In this document: positions 1-8,947 of the stretch, in pieces
Layout of the letters: each line of letters begins with the position of its first letter
Numbering within the stretch: the first letter of the stretch is position 1
Assembly: GCA_963740455.1 (NCBI GenBank)
Contig: CAVUEF010000013.1
Location: 1 to 64,000 of the forward strand
From: Paucibacter sp963740455
GTDB lineage: Bacteria > Pseudomonadota > Gammaproteobacteria > Burkholderiales > Burkholderiaceae_C
Direction of reading: 5' to 3'
Length of the DNA: 64,000 bases
The notes under the pieces: model-generated
What the model was told of the DNA's origin: nothing
What the model saw: only the letters and a program-made list of their open reading frames with translations
Databases searched by the model: none
Program-made: the position numbers and the translations under genes

Positions 1-1
1 G

Positions 2-1264
2 GTGACGCAGTTCTCGCTGGTCGCCTTGCTCGTGCTGAGCGTGCCGTTGATGTTGGGCATGCAAGTCACCCGACTGATTCTGTTTCCACTGGGTTTCCTG
101 TTCTTTGCCGTGCCCTTCGGCGAATTCATGATGCCGCAGTTGATGGACTGGACGGCTGACTTCACCGTGTTGGCGCTGCGCCTGACGGGCATCCCCGTGT
201 TTCGCGAAGGCAATCAGTTCGTGATTCCTTCGGGCAGCTGGTCGGTGGTCGAGGCGTGCAGCGGCATTCGCTATCTGATCGCTTCGTTGATGGTGGGCAC
301 GCTGTTCGGCTATCTCAACTACCGGTCGATGCGCAAGCGCTGGTTCTTTGCCGTTGTCTCCATCGTTGTGCCGCTGGTGGCCAATTGGCTGCGCGCCTAT
401 TTCATTGTCTTGCTCGGGCATTACTCGGGCAACAAACTTGCCGTGGGCGTTGATCACCTCATTTACGGTTGGCTGTTTTTCGGTGTGGTCATGGTGTTGA
501 TGTTCTTGGTCGGTGCGCGCTGGAGTGATGCGTCGCCGCAAGCTTTTGCGCAGGCTCAGACAGCGCCGATGCCATCCCGATCCACCTCGGCGCGCGCGTC
601 TTGGCGGGCCGCCTTGATGGGCGTTGTGGTGTTGTTGCTGCCTCAATTCACCTTGTGGTCGCTGGCCCAGGCTGACCAACCGGGCGAGCCCGAGCTGAAG
701 CCCTTGACCATGCTTGCGGCGGGCTGGCAGCCAAGCCCTCAACCCTGGGTCGACTGGGCGCCGGAGTTTCAGAACCCTTCGGTCACCTTGAATCAGACCT
801 TCGTCAAGAATGGCGATGCGGTAGGCCTGTTCGTCGGCTATTACCGACATCAGAGCATCGAGCGCAAGCTGGTGAGTTCGAGCAATGAGCTGGTCAGTAC
901 CAGCAACAAGTATTGGGCGCAGGTATCCAGGGGCTCGTTGCAGTTGAGCCTGGCTGATCAGGCCGTTTTGCGCTTGAACACCGCCGAACTGCGCGGTTCG
1001 GGCTCGCTAGACGCTCTCGGCCAGCACCGCCTGGTGGTTTGGCATCTGTATTGGGTGAACGGGACGTGGACAAGCAGCGATATGCTGGCCAAGGCCTATG
1101 GCGCCTTGTATCGACTGATGGGCCGCGGCGACGATGGCGCGGTGCTGACTTTTTACGCGGAGAAGGGCGCCGCCGAGAATGGCCAAGCCGCGCTGGCGTC
1201 ATTTGTACGCGAGAATCTTTCGCTGATTGAGGCGCAGCTCAGCCGTGTGCGCGGCAAGTCGTGA
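2..1264 (+). CDS. xrtA: Exosortase A (XrtA) with C-terminal EpsI-type domain, 5' end outside window
   Basis: Membrane cysteine protease/transpeptidase that processes PEP-CTERM proteins and marks this class of exopolysaccharide locus. The visible 420 residues begin at a GTG at the window edge; the family is about 500 residues, so N-terminal membrane segments are probably missing. The three catalytic residues are present: Cys86 in VEACSGIRY, Arg131 in NWLRAY and His152 in GVDHLIYGW, each within or beside hydrophobic segments. After a last membrane helix near 155-173 comes a loop and a second helix (about 205-222), then an extracytoplasmic domain of the EpsI/DUF3485 kind (about 225-420). It heads a plus-strand gene series with a 48-base gap to the next gene. 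Family assignment is firm; the true start cannot be seen. Confidence 0.9.
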   Translation: MTQFSLVALLVLSVPLMLGMQVTRLILFPLGFLFFAVPFGEFMMPQLMDWTADFTVLALRLTGIPVFREGNQFVIPSGSWSVVEACSGIRYLIASLMVGTLFGYLNYRSMRKRWFFAVVSIVVPLVANWLRAYFIVLLGHYSGNKLAVGVDHLIYGWLFFGVVMVLMFLVGARWSDASPQAFAQAQTAPMPSRSTSARASWRAALMGVVVLLLPQFTLWSLAQADQPGEPELKPLTMLAAGWQPSPQPWVDWAPEFQNPSVTLNQTFVKNGDAVGLFVGYYRHQSIERKLVSSSNELVSTSNKYWAQVSRGSLQLSLADQAVLRLNTAELRGSGSLDALGQHRLVVWHLYWVNGTWTSSDMLAKAYGALYRLMGRGDDGAVLTFYAEKGAAENGQAALASFVRENLSLIEAQLSRVRGKS

Positions 1265-1312
1265 CCATGCGGGGCCTGCGTCGAAAGCTATATGAACAGA
1301 AGGGAACGTGAA

Positions 1313-2593
1313 ATGAACACAGTGGCAGTTGTCGGCCTGGGGTATGTGGGCCTGCCCTTGGTGGTGGAGTTTGGCAAGCAGATGCGCACCATCGGCTTTG
1401 ATATCTCGGTGCCCAAGGTCGAATCGTGCAAGGCGGGAGTCGACCCGTCGCGCGAACTCAGCGACGAGCAGGTGAGGGCGGCCACCCAGGCGGTGTATAC
1501 CTTCGATCCGAGCCTGCTGGCCGAGGCCGACATCATCATCATCGCCGTGCCCACGCCGGTTGACGATGCGCATATCCCGGACTTTCGTCCGCTGATCGGA
1601 TCGAGCGCCAGCGTGGGACGCCACATGAAGAAGGGCGCCATCGTCGTGTACGAGTCCACCGTGTATCCGGGTGCCACCGAAGAGGTCTGCATCCCGGTGC
1701 TTGAGCGCGAGTCGGGTCTCAAATGGAAGCAGGATTTCTTTGTCGGCTACTCGCCCGAGCGTATCAATCCGGGTGACAAAGAGCACACGCTGACCAAGAT
1801 CTTGAAGATCGTGTCCGGCGATACACCGGCAACCTTGGACAAGGTCGCCGCGCTCTATGAAAAAATCATTGTCCCGGGGGTGCACAGGGCGTCGAGTATC
1901 AAGACCGCCGAAGCGGCCAAGGTGATCGAGAACACGCAGCGCGACCTCAATATCGCGCTGATGAACGAGCTGTCCATCATCTTTGACAAGCTCGGCATCG
2001 ACACGACCGAGGTGTTGGAGGCGGCCGGCACCAAGTGGAACTTCCTGAAGTTCAAGCCCGGTCTGGTGGGCGGCCATTGCATAGGCGTCGATCCTTATTA
2101 CCTGACCCACAAAGCCGACATGATCGGCTACCACCCCCAGGTGATTCTGGCGGGTCGGCGCATCAACGACGGCATGGGCAAGTTCATTGCCGAGCAGACC
2201 ATCAAGCACATGATCGCCAGTGGCTCATACATCAAGGGTGCGCGCGTCAACGTGCTGGGCCTGACGTTCAAAGAGAACTGCGGCGACCTGCGCAACTCCA
2301 AAGTCATCGACATCATCAAGGAACTGCAAAGCTACGGCGTCGAGGTCTGCGTCACCGACCCGCAGGCCGAAGCCGACGAAGCGCTGCACGAATACGGCGT
2401 GAGTCTCTTGCACTGGGACGATCTGCCGCGCGCCGACGCCATCGTCGCTGCCGTGGCGCACCGGGAGTTTGCTGCGCTTGGCGTGGATGATTTCGCCAAG
2501 AAGCTGGTCAAGGGAGGCGCTTTCATCGACGTCAAGGCAGCGTTCGATGCGGCGGCGATTCAGGCCGCCGGTTTCAAGCTGTGGCGGCTCTGA
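1313..2593 (+). CDS. tviB: UDP-HexNAc 6-dehydrogenase (TviB/WbpA/WbpO-type nucleotide-sugar dehydrogenase)
   Basis: Cytoplasmic NAD-dependent enzyme that oxidises C6 of a UDP-N-acetylhexosamine to the uronate, supplying an N-acetylhexosaminuronic acid for the polymer. The Rossmann motif GLGYVGLP is at residues 8-15, the catalytic cysteine is Cys256 in GGHCIGVDPYY, and the C-terminal UDP-binding domain includes GLTFKENCGDLRNSK. The closest remembered relatives are TviB-type enzymes rather than UDP-glucose dehydrogenases, judging by AAGTKWNF and LVGGHCIGVDPYYLTHKA. I chose the ATG at 1313 because AAGGGA lies just upstream; an ATG at 1292 would add seven residues without a better site. Together with the AlgD-like enzyme near 10155 it points to at least two different uronic acids in the product. 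Confidence 0.88.
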   Translation: MNTVAVVGLGYVGLPLVVEFGKQMRTIGFDISVPKVESCKAGVDPSRELSDEQVRAATQAVYTFDPSLLAEADIIIIAVPTPVDDAHIPDFRPLIGSSASVGRHMKKGAIVVYESTVYPGATEEVCIPVLERESGLKWKQDFFVGYSPERINPGDKEHTLTKILKIVSGDTPATLDKVAALYEKIIVPGVHRASSIKTAEAAKVIENTQRDLNIALMNELSIIFDKLGIDTTEVLEAAGTKWNFLKFKPGLVGGHCIGVDPYYLTHKADMIGYHPQVILAGRRINDGMGKFIAEQTIKHMIASGSYIKGARVNVLGLTFKENCGDLRNSKVIDIIKELQSYGVEVCVTDPQAEADEALHEYGVSLLHWDDLPRADAIVAAVAHREFAALGVDDFAKKLVKGGAFIDVKAAFDAAAIQAAGFKLWRL

Positions 2594-2609
2594 TCGGCAG
2601 GTCCGATTG

Positions 2610-3779
2610 ATGCAGTTCGACGCTCGACCCTTGGTATTGCACGTGATGTATCGCTTCGATACCGGCGGGCTGGAGAATGGCGTCGTCAATCTGATCAATC
2701 ACATGCCGCGGGAGGCGTATCGACATGCTGTCATGGCGTTGACCGAAGTCACCGACTTTCGCAAGCGCATCCAGCGTGACGATGTCGAGTTCATCGCGCT
2801 GAACAAGCCACCGGGGCATGGCATCTGGCTCTATCCGCAGCTCTACAGATTGTTCAGACGCTTGCGCCCTGCAATCGTGCACAGTCGAAATCTGGCCGCG
2901 CTTGAGGTGCAAGTGCCGGCCTGGGCCGCGGGCGTGCCGGTGCGCATCCATGGTGAGCATGGGCGCGATTTGAATGATCTTGACGGGAGCAGCGTCAGGT
3001 ACCAGCGCGTGCGTCGCGTGTACAAACCGTTTGTTCGACACTACGTTGCATTGTCGCGAGACTTGGCGGAATACTTGAACCTAAAGGTGCTAATTCCAGT
3101 CGATCGGATCAGTCAAATTTACAACGGAGTTGATACCGTCAGGTTCGCTCCGGTGAGTGGGTCTGCCAAGTCAATCCCGGGCTATCCGTTCAATCCGGTT
3201 CAGCATTGGGTGGTAGGCACGGTGGGCCGCATGGACGCTATTAAAGATCAGACCATGTTGGCACGCGCCTTTGTGCTCGCGGTGGCAAGTGCCCCCGATC
3301 TCAAGTCTCGCTTGCGTCTTGTAATCGTGGGAGACGGTAGATTGCGTGTTGAGGTCCAAGCCATTCTCGAAGCGGCGGGCATATCAGATCTGGCCTGGCT
3401 GCCAGGCGAACGCAGTGACGTTCCTGAAATTCTGCGAGCCATGAATTGCTTTGTCCTGCCGTCCTTGTCCGAAGGCATATCCAACGCCATTCTCGAGGCC
3501 ATGGCGAGCGGCCTGCCTGTGATCGCTACCCGCGTCGGCGGTAATGCCGACTTGGTCGCTGATGGCGAAACTGGAGTCATCGTGCCGGCAGCCGATCCGC
3601 TAGCCTTGGCTCAATGTATCGTGCAACTCGCCTCATCCCCTGAGCTGGCACGTTCGATGGGTGAGGCAGGTCGCCAACGTGTGAAGCGGCACTTCAGTAT
3701 GGAGGCCATGGTGGCAGGCTATCAATCGATATACGACGAGCAATTGCGGCTCAGCCGTCATTCCCAAGAAGGGCACTGA
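2610..3779 (+). CDS. Family 4 glycosyltransferase, PEP-CTERM/XrtA system type (TIGR03088-like)
   Basis: Cytoplasmic retaining glycosyltransferase of GT-B fold that adds a sugar to the lipid-linked repeat unit; the sugar is unknown. The N-terminus VLHVMYRFDTGGLENGVVNLINHM is the typical acceptor-domain start of the TIGR03088 subfamily. The donor-domain signature EGISNAILEAMASGLPVIATRVGGNADLV is near residues 287-315, and the Glu-x7-Glu pattern is intact. Length 389 residues fits. The ATG at 2610 follows AGG and sits 16 bases after the dehydrogenase stop; an upstream in-frame ATG at 2469 would overlap the dehydrogenase heavily and is rejected. The next gene starts four bases after its stop. Confidence 0.85.
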   Translation: MQFDARPLVLHVMYRFDTGGLENGVVNLINHMPREAYRHAVMALTEVTDFRKRIQRDDVEFIALNKPPGHGIWLYPQLYRLFRRLRPAIVHSRNLAALEVQVPAWAAGVPVRIHGEHGRDLNDLDGSSVRYQRVRRVYKPFVRHYVALSRDLAEYLNLKVLIPVDRISQIYNGVDTVRFAPVSGSAKSIPGYPFNPVQHWVVGTVGRMDAIKDQTMLARAFVLAVASAPDLKSRLRLVIVGDGRLRVEVQAILEAAGISDLAWLPGERSDVPEILRAMNCFVLPSLSEGISNAILEAMASGLPVIATRVGGNADLVADGETGVIVPAADPLALAQCIVQLASSPELARSMGEAGRQRVKRHFSMEAMVAGYQSIYDEQLRLSRHSQEGH

Positions 3780-3783
3780 AACC

Positions 3784-5733
3784 ATGTGCGGCATCACCGG
3801 TATCTTCGATACGCGCGACCAGCGCGAGATGAGCGCATCCGTGCTGCAGCGCATGAACGACTCGCAGTTCCATCGCGGCCCTGACGAGGGCTCGCTGCAC
3901 CTTGAGCCCGGCCTGGGTTTTGGCCACCGCCGACTGTCCATCATTGACATCGCCACTGGTCAACAACCGCTGTTCAACGAAGACGGCTCCGTCGTCGTCG
4001 TGTTCAACGGCGAGATATACAACTACCAGTCGCTGATTCCCGAACTGCAAGCGCTTGGCCATGTGTTCCACACCAAGAGCGACACTGAAGTCATCGTGCA
4101 CGCCTGGGAAGCCTGGGGCGAAGATTGTGTGAAGCGCTTTCGCGGCATGTTCGCGTTTGCCTTGTGGGACCGCAACCAGCAGACCTTCTTCATGGCTCGC
4201 GACCGGATGGGCGTCAAGCCCATGTACTACGCGCTGCTAGACGACGGTCAACTGCTATTCGGTTCCGAGCTCAAGTCCCTGCTGGCCCATGGCGGCATGA
4301 AGCGCGAGATCGACCCGCAGGCGGTCGAAGAATATTTCGCGCTGGGCTATGTTGCCGAGCCGCGCAGCATCTTCAGGCATGCACTCAAGCTGGCTCCGGG
4401 CCACAGCCTGTGCATACGACGCGGCCAGCCGATTCCAGCGCCCAAGGAGTTCTGGGACGTTCGCTTCAGCCTGGACAGCAAGATCAGCGTGCCCGAGGCC
4501 TGCGAGGAGTTACAGGCGCGACTGAGCGAATCGGTGCGCTTGCGCATGATTGCCGAGGTGCCACTGGGCGCCTTCTTGTCAGGAGGTGTCGATTCCAGCG
4601 CCGTGGTTGCGACCATGGCCGGGCTGTCGGACGAGCCGGTCAACACCTGCTCGATCGGCTTTGACGACCCGGCCTATAACGAGAGCGAGTTCGCCCAGAC
4701 GGTGGCGGAGCGTTACAAGACGAACCATCGGCTGGAAGTCGTGCAAAGCGACGACTTCGATCTGATCGACACGCTTGCCCGGCTCTACGACGAGCCCTAT
4801 GCCGACAGCTCGGCCATTCCGACCTACCGGGTCTGTCAGTTGGCGCGCAAGCATGTGACGGTGGCTTTGTCGGGCGACGGCGGCGACGAGACCTTTGGTG
4901 GCTATCGCCGCTACCGACTGCACCTGATGGAAGAGCGCATGCGCAGCGCGATGCCCGATGCACTGCGCAAGCCGCTCTTTGGCCTGCTGGGCCGGGCCTA
5001 TCCGAAGGCCGATTGGGCGCCTCGCATGTTTCGCGCCAAGACCACATTCGAGGGCATGGCGCGCGATTCGGTGGAAGCCTATTTCCACTCCGTCTCCATC
5101 ATGCGCGGGCCGATGCGCGAGCAGCTTTTCAGCCCACGCTTCAAGGCCGAATGCAGCGACTATTCGGCGCTGTCGGTGTTTGCGCAACATGCCTCGCGCG
5201 CCGGCACCGACGACCCGTTGGCCCTGATCCAGTACTTGGACATCAAGACCTATCTGGTCGGCGACATCAACACCAAGGTGGACCGCGCCTCGATGGCGCA
5301 TTCGCTCGAGGTGCGCGAGCCGCTGATGGATCACGAACTGGTTGATTGGCTGGCCACACTGCCGTCAAGCCTGAAGGTGCGCGGTAACGAGGGCAAATAT
5401 TTGCTGAAGAAAGCGATGGAGCCGCTGCTGCCCGACGCCATCCTGTACCGGCCCAAGAAAGGCTTTGCGGTGCCGCTGGACCGCTGGTTCCGCGGCCCGC
5501 TGAAGCAGCGCGTGCGTGAGGCGGTGCTGGGTCCACGCCTGGCCGAGACCGGCTGGTTCAACCGTGCCTACCTCGAACACCTGGTCGATGCGCATCAAAG
5601 CGGCGCGCGCGACTACAGCGCACCCTTGTGGACGTTGTTGATGTTCGAAGCTTTCTTGCGCAATGTCTTTGATGCAGGCCATGTCGAAGCGCCAGCCATG
5701 GGCCAGACCGGCGACTTGGAGATGAGCTCATGA
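3784..5733 (+). CDS. XrtA-associated amidotransferase 1 (asparagine synthase family, TIGR03108-like)
   Basis: Glutamine-dependent amidotransferase thought to convert a uronic acid carboxylate in the polysaccharide or its precursor into a uronamide. The N-terminal glutaminase nucleophile Cys2 is present (MCGITGIFD), followed by RGPDEGS, the GEIYNY and RDRMGVKP motifs of the class II glutaminase domain (to about residue 210), and the ATP-pyrophosphatase motif SGGVDSSAV near 263-271 with the downstream SGDGGDETFGGYRRY. At 649 residues it is the expected length for the exosortase-system enzymes and longer than housekeeping AsnB. It is the first of three paralogues in the window (others at 7022 and 22236). 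Its stop overlaps the ATG of a 21-codon reading frame in an ATGA arrangement. Substrate is inferred from context, not seen. Confidence 0.88.
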   Translation: MCGITGIFDTRDQREMSASVLQRMNDSQFHRGPDEGSLHLEPGLGFGHRRLSIIDIATGQQPLFNEDGSVVVVFNGEIYNYQSLIPELQALGHVFHTKSDTEVIVHAWEAWGEDCVKRFRGMFAFALWDRNQQTFFMARDRMGVKPMYYALLDDGQLLFGSELKSLLAHGGMKREIDPQAVEEYFALGYVAEPRSIFRHALKLAPGHSLCIRRGQPIPAPKEFWDVRFSLDSKISVPEACEELQARLSESVRLRMIAEVPLGAFLSGGVDSSAVVATMAGLSDEPVNTCSIGFDDPAYNESEFAQTVAERYKTNHRLEVVQSDDFDLIDTLARLYDEPYADSSAIPTYRVCQLARKHVTVALSGDGGDETFGGYRRYRLHLMEERMRSAMPDALRKPLFGLLGRAYPKADWAPRMFRAKTTFEGMARDSVEAYFHSVSIMRGPMREQLFSPRFKAECSDYSALSVFAQHASRAGTDDPLALIQYLDIKTYLVGDINTKVDRASMAHSLEVREPLMDHELVDWLATLPSSLKVRGNEGKYLLKKAMEPLLPDAILYRPKKGFAVPLDRWFRGPLKQRVREAVLGPRLAETGWFNRAYLEHLVDAHQSGARDYSAPLWTLLMFEAFLRNVFDAGHVEAPAMGQTGDLEMSS

Positions 5734-5795
5734 GCGCGCACGGCTGCTGCGAAGGGCGAATCCCGCAGCACGCAGGGCGGAGGGTAGTCCAGTGA
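5730..5795 (+). CDS. 21-codon linker reading frame chaining two genes (possible coupling peptide)
   Basis: A short frame starts in the ATGA that ends the amidotransferase and stops in the GTGA that opens the next glycosyltransferase. The spacer is therefore bridged exactly from stop to start at both ends. The peptide (start MSAHGCCEGR) resembles nothing I know. It may only keep ribosomes on the message up to the GTG start, or be coincidence. Note a GGAGGG-like site near its end that serves the following gene. Confidence 0.25.
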   Translation: MSAHGCCEGRIPQHAGRRVVQ

Positions 5796-7009
5796 CCCTG
5801 CGCGTCCTGCATGTCTTCGATCACTCGATCCCGCTGCACAGCGGCTATTCGTTTCGCAGCTTGTCTATTCTGCGCGAGCAACGCAAGCTCGGCTGGGAAA
5901 CGCTCCAGCTCACCAGCCCCAAGCAGACAGACTGCAACGTGCCTGAAGAAGATGTCGATGGATGGCATTTCTATCGCACACCCTGTCCACCAGGTACCGG
6001 TTTGATTGCCCAGATGAGATTGACCGCCAAGCGCTTGAGTCAGGTAGTTGAACTCACCGCACCGGACTTGATTCACGCTCACTCACCCGTGCTCAACGCG
6101 CTGCCGAGTCTGTGGGTGGGCCGCCGCAAACGACTCCCCGTCGTCTATGAAATGCGTGCCTCCTGGGAGGACGCTGCGGTCGATCATGGCACGACGACCG
6201 AGGGCAGCCTACGCTACCGTGCGTCGCGTGCGCTGGAGTCTTTTGCGCTGGCTCGCGCCGATCAGATCACCACCATCTGCGAAGGCCTGCGCGGCGATAT
6301 CGCCATGCGCGGTATCCCACAGAGTCGCATCACGGTGATACCGAATGCAGTGGATGCTTCTGTGTTCAAGTTCGGCGTCGAGCCCGACGCGCGCTTGCGC
6401 AGCGAGCTTGGGCTTGACGGAGCAACTGTATTGGGGTTTGCAGGCTCGTTCTATGGCTATGAAGGCCTGGATCTGCTTTTGGAAGCCGCGCGCCGCATGG
6501 TGCCCAGGCATCCAAACCTTCGCGTGCTACTGGTGGGTGGGGGGCCGCAAGAAGCCGCCTTGCGGGCCAGGGCAGCAGCCGACGGCATGCAGGATCGCGT
6601 GATCTTTACTGGCCGCGTGCCGCATGACCAAGTGCAGCGCTACTACGAGCTGATTGACGTGCTGGCGTATCCGCGGCTTCCCATACGATTGACCGAACTC
6701 GTGACACCACTCAAACCGCTCGAGGCGATGGCACAAGGCCGCATGTTTGTGGCGTCCGATGTCGGAGGGCATCGCGAACTGGTGCGTCATGGCGAGACGG
6801 GTTTCTTGTTCAAGGCCGGTGATGCGGCGGCGCTGGAGGCGTCGCTAGAGAACGTATTGAAGCAGCGTGAGCACTGGCCACAAATTCGTCAACAGGCACG
6901 ACGATTTGTGGAAGTCGAGCGCACCTGGTCGGCGAGCGTGGCACGCTATCGCGAGGTGTACGAGCGGGCGCTTTCCCGCTACCACCACGCTCAACCCGTT
7001 CGTATCTAG
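5792..7009 (+). CDS. Family 4 glycosyltransferase, exosortase A-associated (TIGR04063-like)
   Basis: GT-B glycosyltransferase for the exopolysaccharide repeat. The opening residues RVLHVFDHSIPLHSGYSFRS are characteristic of the Daro_2409-type exosortase-associated subfamily. The C-terminal donor domain shows GFAGSFYGYEGLDLLLEA near 209-226 and the signature LTELVTPLKPLEAMAQGRMFVASDVGGHRELV near 292-325. The start is the GTG at 5792, seven to eight bases after a strong GGAGGG site; there is no good ATG alternative. It lies between two amidotransferase genes, 12 bases before the second. Sugar specificity cannot be read from the sequence. Confidence 0.85.
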   Translation: MTLRVLHVFDHSIPLHSGYSFRSLSILREQRKLGWETLQLTSPKQTDCNVPEEDVDGWHFYRTPCPPGTGLIAQMRLTAKRLSQVVELTAPDLIHAHSPVLNALPSLWVGRRKRLPVVYEMRASWEDAAVDHGTTTEGSLRYRASRALESFALARADQITTICEGLRGDIAMRGIPQSRITVIPNAVDASVFKFGVEPDARLRSELGLDGATVLGFAGSFYGYEGLDLLLEAARRMVPRHPNLRVLLVGGGPQEAALRARAAADGMQDRVIFTGRVPHDQVQRYYELIDVLAYPRLPIRLTELVTPLKPLEAMAQGRMFVASDVGGHRELVRHGETGFLFKAGDAAALEASLENVLKQREHWPQIRQQARRFVEVERTWSASVARYREVYERALSRYHHAQPVRI

Positions 7010-7021
7010 GCGTCGCCCAAA

Positions 7022-8947
7022 ATGTGTGGCATTCACGGTGTTTACAGGCTGGATGGGAAGGCAGTTGAGCCTGCACTACTGTCCGCCATGGGGAACGTCA
7101 CGCGCCACCGCGGTCCCGACGACGAGGGCATGCACATCGATGACGCCTGCGGCATTGCGATGCGGCGTCTGTCCATCATCGACCTCGCGGGAGGCCATCA
7201 GCCTTTGTCCAATCAAGACGGCAGTCTCTGGCTGGTCTGCAATGGCGAGATCTACAACTATCGAGAATTGCGCACCGAACTGCAGGCCAAGGGCTACCAG
7301 TTCAAGACCGGCTCCGATAGCGAGGTGCTGCTGCATCTCTACGACGCCGAAGGCGACGAGTTCGTGCACCGTCTCAACGGGATGTTCGACTTTGCCTTGT
7401 GGGATGCGCGCCGTCGCCGGCTACTCATCGGCCGCGACCGAATCGGCGTGAAGCCACTGTATGTATTGCAGACGAGCCAACGCTTGGCATTTGCCACCGA
7501 GGCCAAGGCATTGCTCACGCTTCCCGGTGTCAAGCCCGAGTTGAACCGGGACGTCGTTGCCAGCTACCTTCACCTGGGATATGTGGCCGCGCCAGGCTGC
7601 ATTTTCAAAGGCATGCGCAAACTGCCGCCCGCCACGCTCTTGGCTGTGGAAGACGGCAAGGTACGCGAGTGGCGCTATTGGCGACTGCCCGCGCGGATCG
7701 AACTCGGCCTGAGCGAACAGCAGTGGACGCATCGGGTGCGAGAACGGTTGGAAGAATCGGTGCGCATGCAGATGGTCAGCGACGTGCCCATCGGTGCGTT
7801 TCTTTCCGGCGGCGTGGATTCGAGTGCGGTCGTCGGCTACATGGCCAAGCACTCGAAGCGGCCGATTCGAACCTATTCAATTGGTTTTGAGGGCGGCGAG
7901 GCGGAAGCCCTGTACAACGAGCTGCCCTACGCCCGTCAGGTGGCCAAGCTGTTCGGCACGCAACATCGCGAAATCTTGGTCAAACCCGATGTGGTGGGCT
8001 TGTTGCCAGAGTTGCTCTGGCACATGGACGAGCCACTGGCCGACACTGCGTTCATCACCACCTACCTGGTTTCGCAGTTTGCACGCCAAGACGTGAAGGT
8101 GATTCTCTCTGGCGTCGGTGGCGACGAACTTTTTGGTGGCTACCGGCGATATCTGGGCGGGCACTATGCCGAGCGCTTCAACGCGCTGCCGGCATGGCTG
8201 CGCCGCTCGGTAGCGTTTGCCGCACGGCGCTTGCCCGCAGATCGCCACTCCGGAGTGCTCAATACATTGCGCCTTGCCAAGAGCTTTGTGGCGTCGGCTG
8301 AAATGAATCCGGACGAACGTTATCGAAGCTATTTGCAGGTGCTCGGGCGTGACGTGGTCGCGCGACTGATGCTGGTGCCTTCTAGGGCGGATCGCGATCC
8401 CCTGGACCTTGCGTTTGAGCGCGCCGGCAACGAAGATGCACTGAACCGCATGTTTGCCGTGGATTCGCAAACACAATTGCCCGACGACCTGCTCATGCTG
8501 ACCGACAAGATGAGCATGGCCGTGTCGCTGGAATGCAGGGTTCCCTTGCTGGACCATGAGCTGGTTGAGTTGGCTGCGTCCATGCCCGCTAGCGTCAAAG
8601 TGCGTGGTGGGCGCCTCAAGCATGTGATGAAACTGGCGCTTGCCGACATGCTGCCTGACGACATTTTGAATCGCAAGAAACGCGGCTTTGGCACCCCCAT
8701 GGGCGCCTGGCTCAAACGCGAGTTGGCACCGCTGCTGCGCCGGTTGCTGGCACCCGATGTCGTGCGAGAGCGCGCTCTGTTCCAACCAGATGTGGTGACT
8801 GGCCTGATTGCTGATCACCAGTCCAACCGCATCGATGGCACCGACGCCTTGCTGGCGCTGATGAATCTGGAAATCTGGAGCCGCGTCTATTTGGACGCGC
8901 GCGACCCCGGCGATGTTGCGCTCGAATTGAAGTCTTACGTCGCATGA
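7022..8947 (+). CDS. Asparagine-synthase-like amidotransferase, second copy
   Basis: Second glutamine-dependent amidotransferase of the locus, 641 residues, diverged from the copy at 3784. The nucleophile Cys2 (MCGIHGVY), RHRGPDDEG, CNGEIYNYREL and GRDRIGVKPLY mark an intact glutaminase domain. SGGVDSSAVVGYM near 261 and SGVGGDELFGGYRRY form the ATP-dependent synthetase site, and VKVRGGRLKHVMKLA plus NRKKRGFGTPM are typical of the C-terminal region. Two active-looking amidotransferases in one operon suggest two different amidation sites or substrates. Its last four bases overlap the next gene (ATGA), so translation is likely coupled. Confidence 0.86.
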   Translation: MCGIHGVYRLDGKAVEPALLSAMGNVTRHRGPDDEGMHIDDACGIAMRRLSIIDLAGGHQPLSNQDGSLWLVCNGEIYNYRELRTELQAKGYQFKTGSDSEVLLHLYDAEGDEFVHRLNGMFDFALWDARRRRLLIGRDRIGVKPLYVLQTSQRLAFATEAKALLTLPGVKPELNRDVVASYLHLGYVAAPGCIFKGMRKLPPATLLAVEDGKVREWRYWRLPARIELGLSEQQWTHRVRERLEESVRMQMVSDVPIGAFLSGGVDSSAVVGYMAKHSKRPIRTYSIGFEGGEAEALYNELPYARQVAKLFGTQHREILVKPDVVGLLPELLWHMDEPLADTAFITTYLVSQFARQDVKVILSGVGGDELFGGYRRYLGGHYAERFNALPAWLRRSVAFAARRLPADRHSGVLNTLRLAKSFVASAEMNPDERYRSYLQVLGRDVVARLMLVPSRADRDPLDLAFERAGNEDALNRMFAVDSQTQLPDDLLMLTDKMSMAVSLECRVPLLDHELVELAASMPASVKVRGGRLKHVMKLALADMLPDDILNRKKRGFGTPMGAWLKRELAPLLRRLLAPDVVRERALFQPDVVTGLIADHQSNRIDGTDALLALMNLEIWSRVYLDARDPGDVALELKSYVA

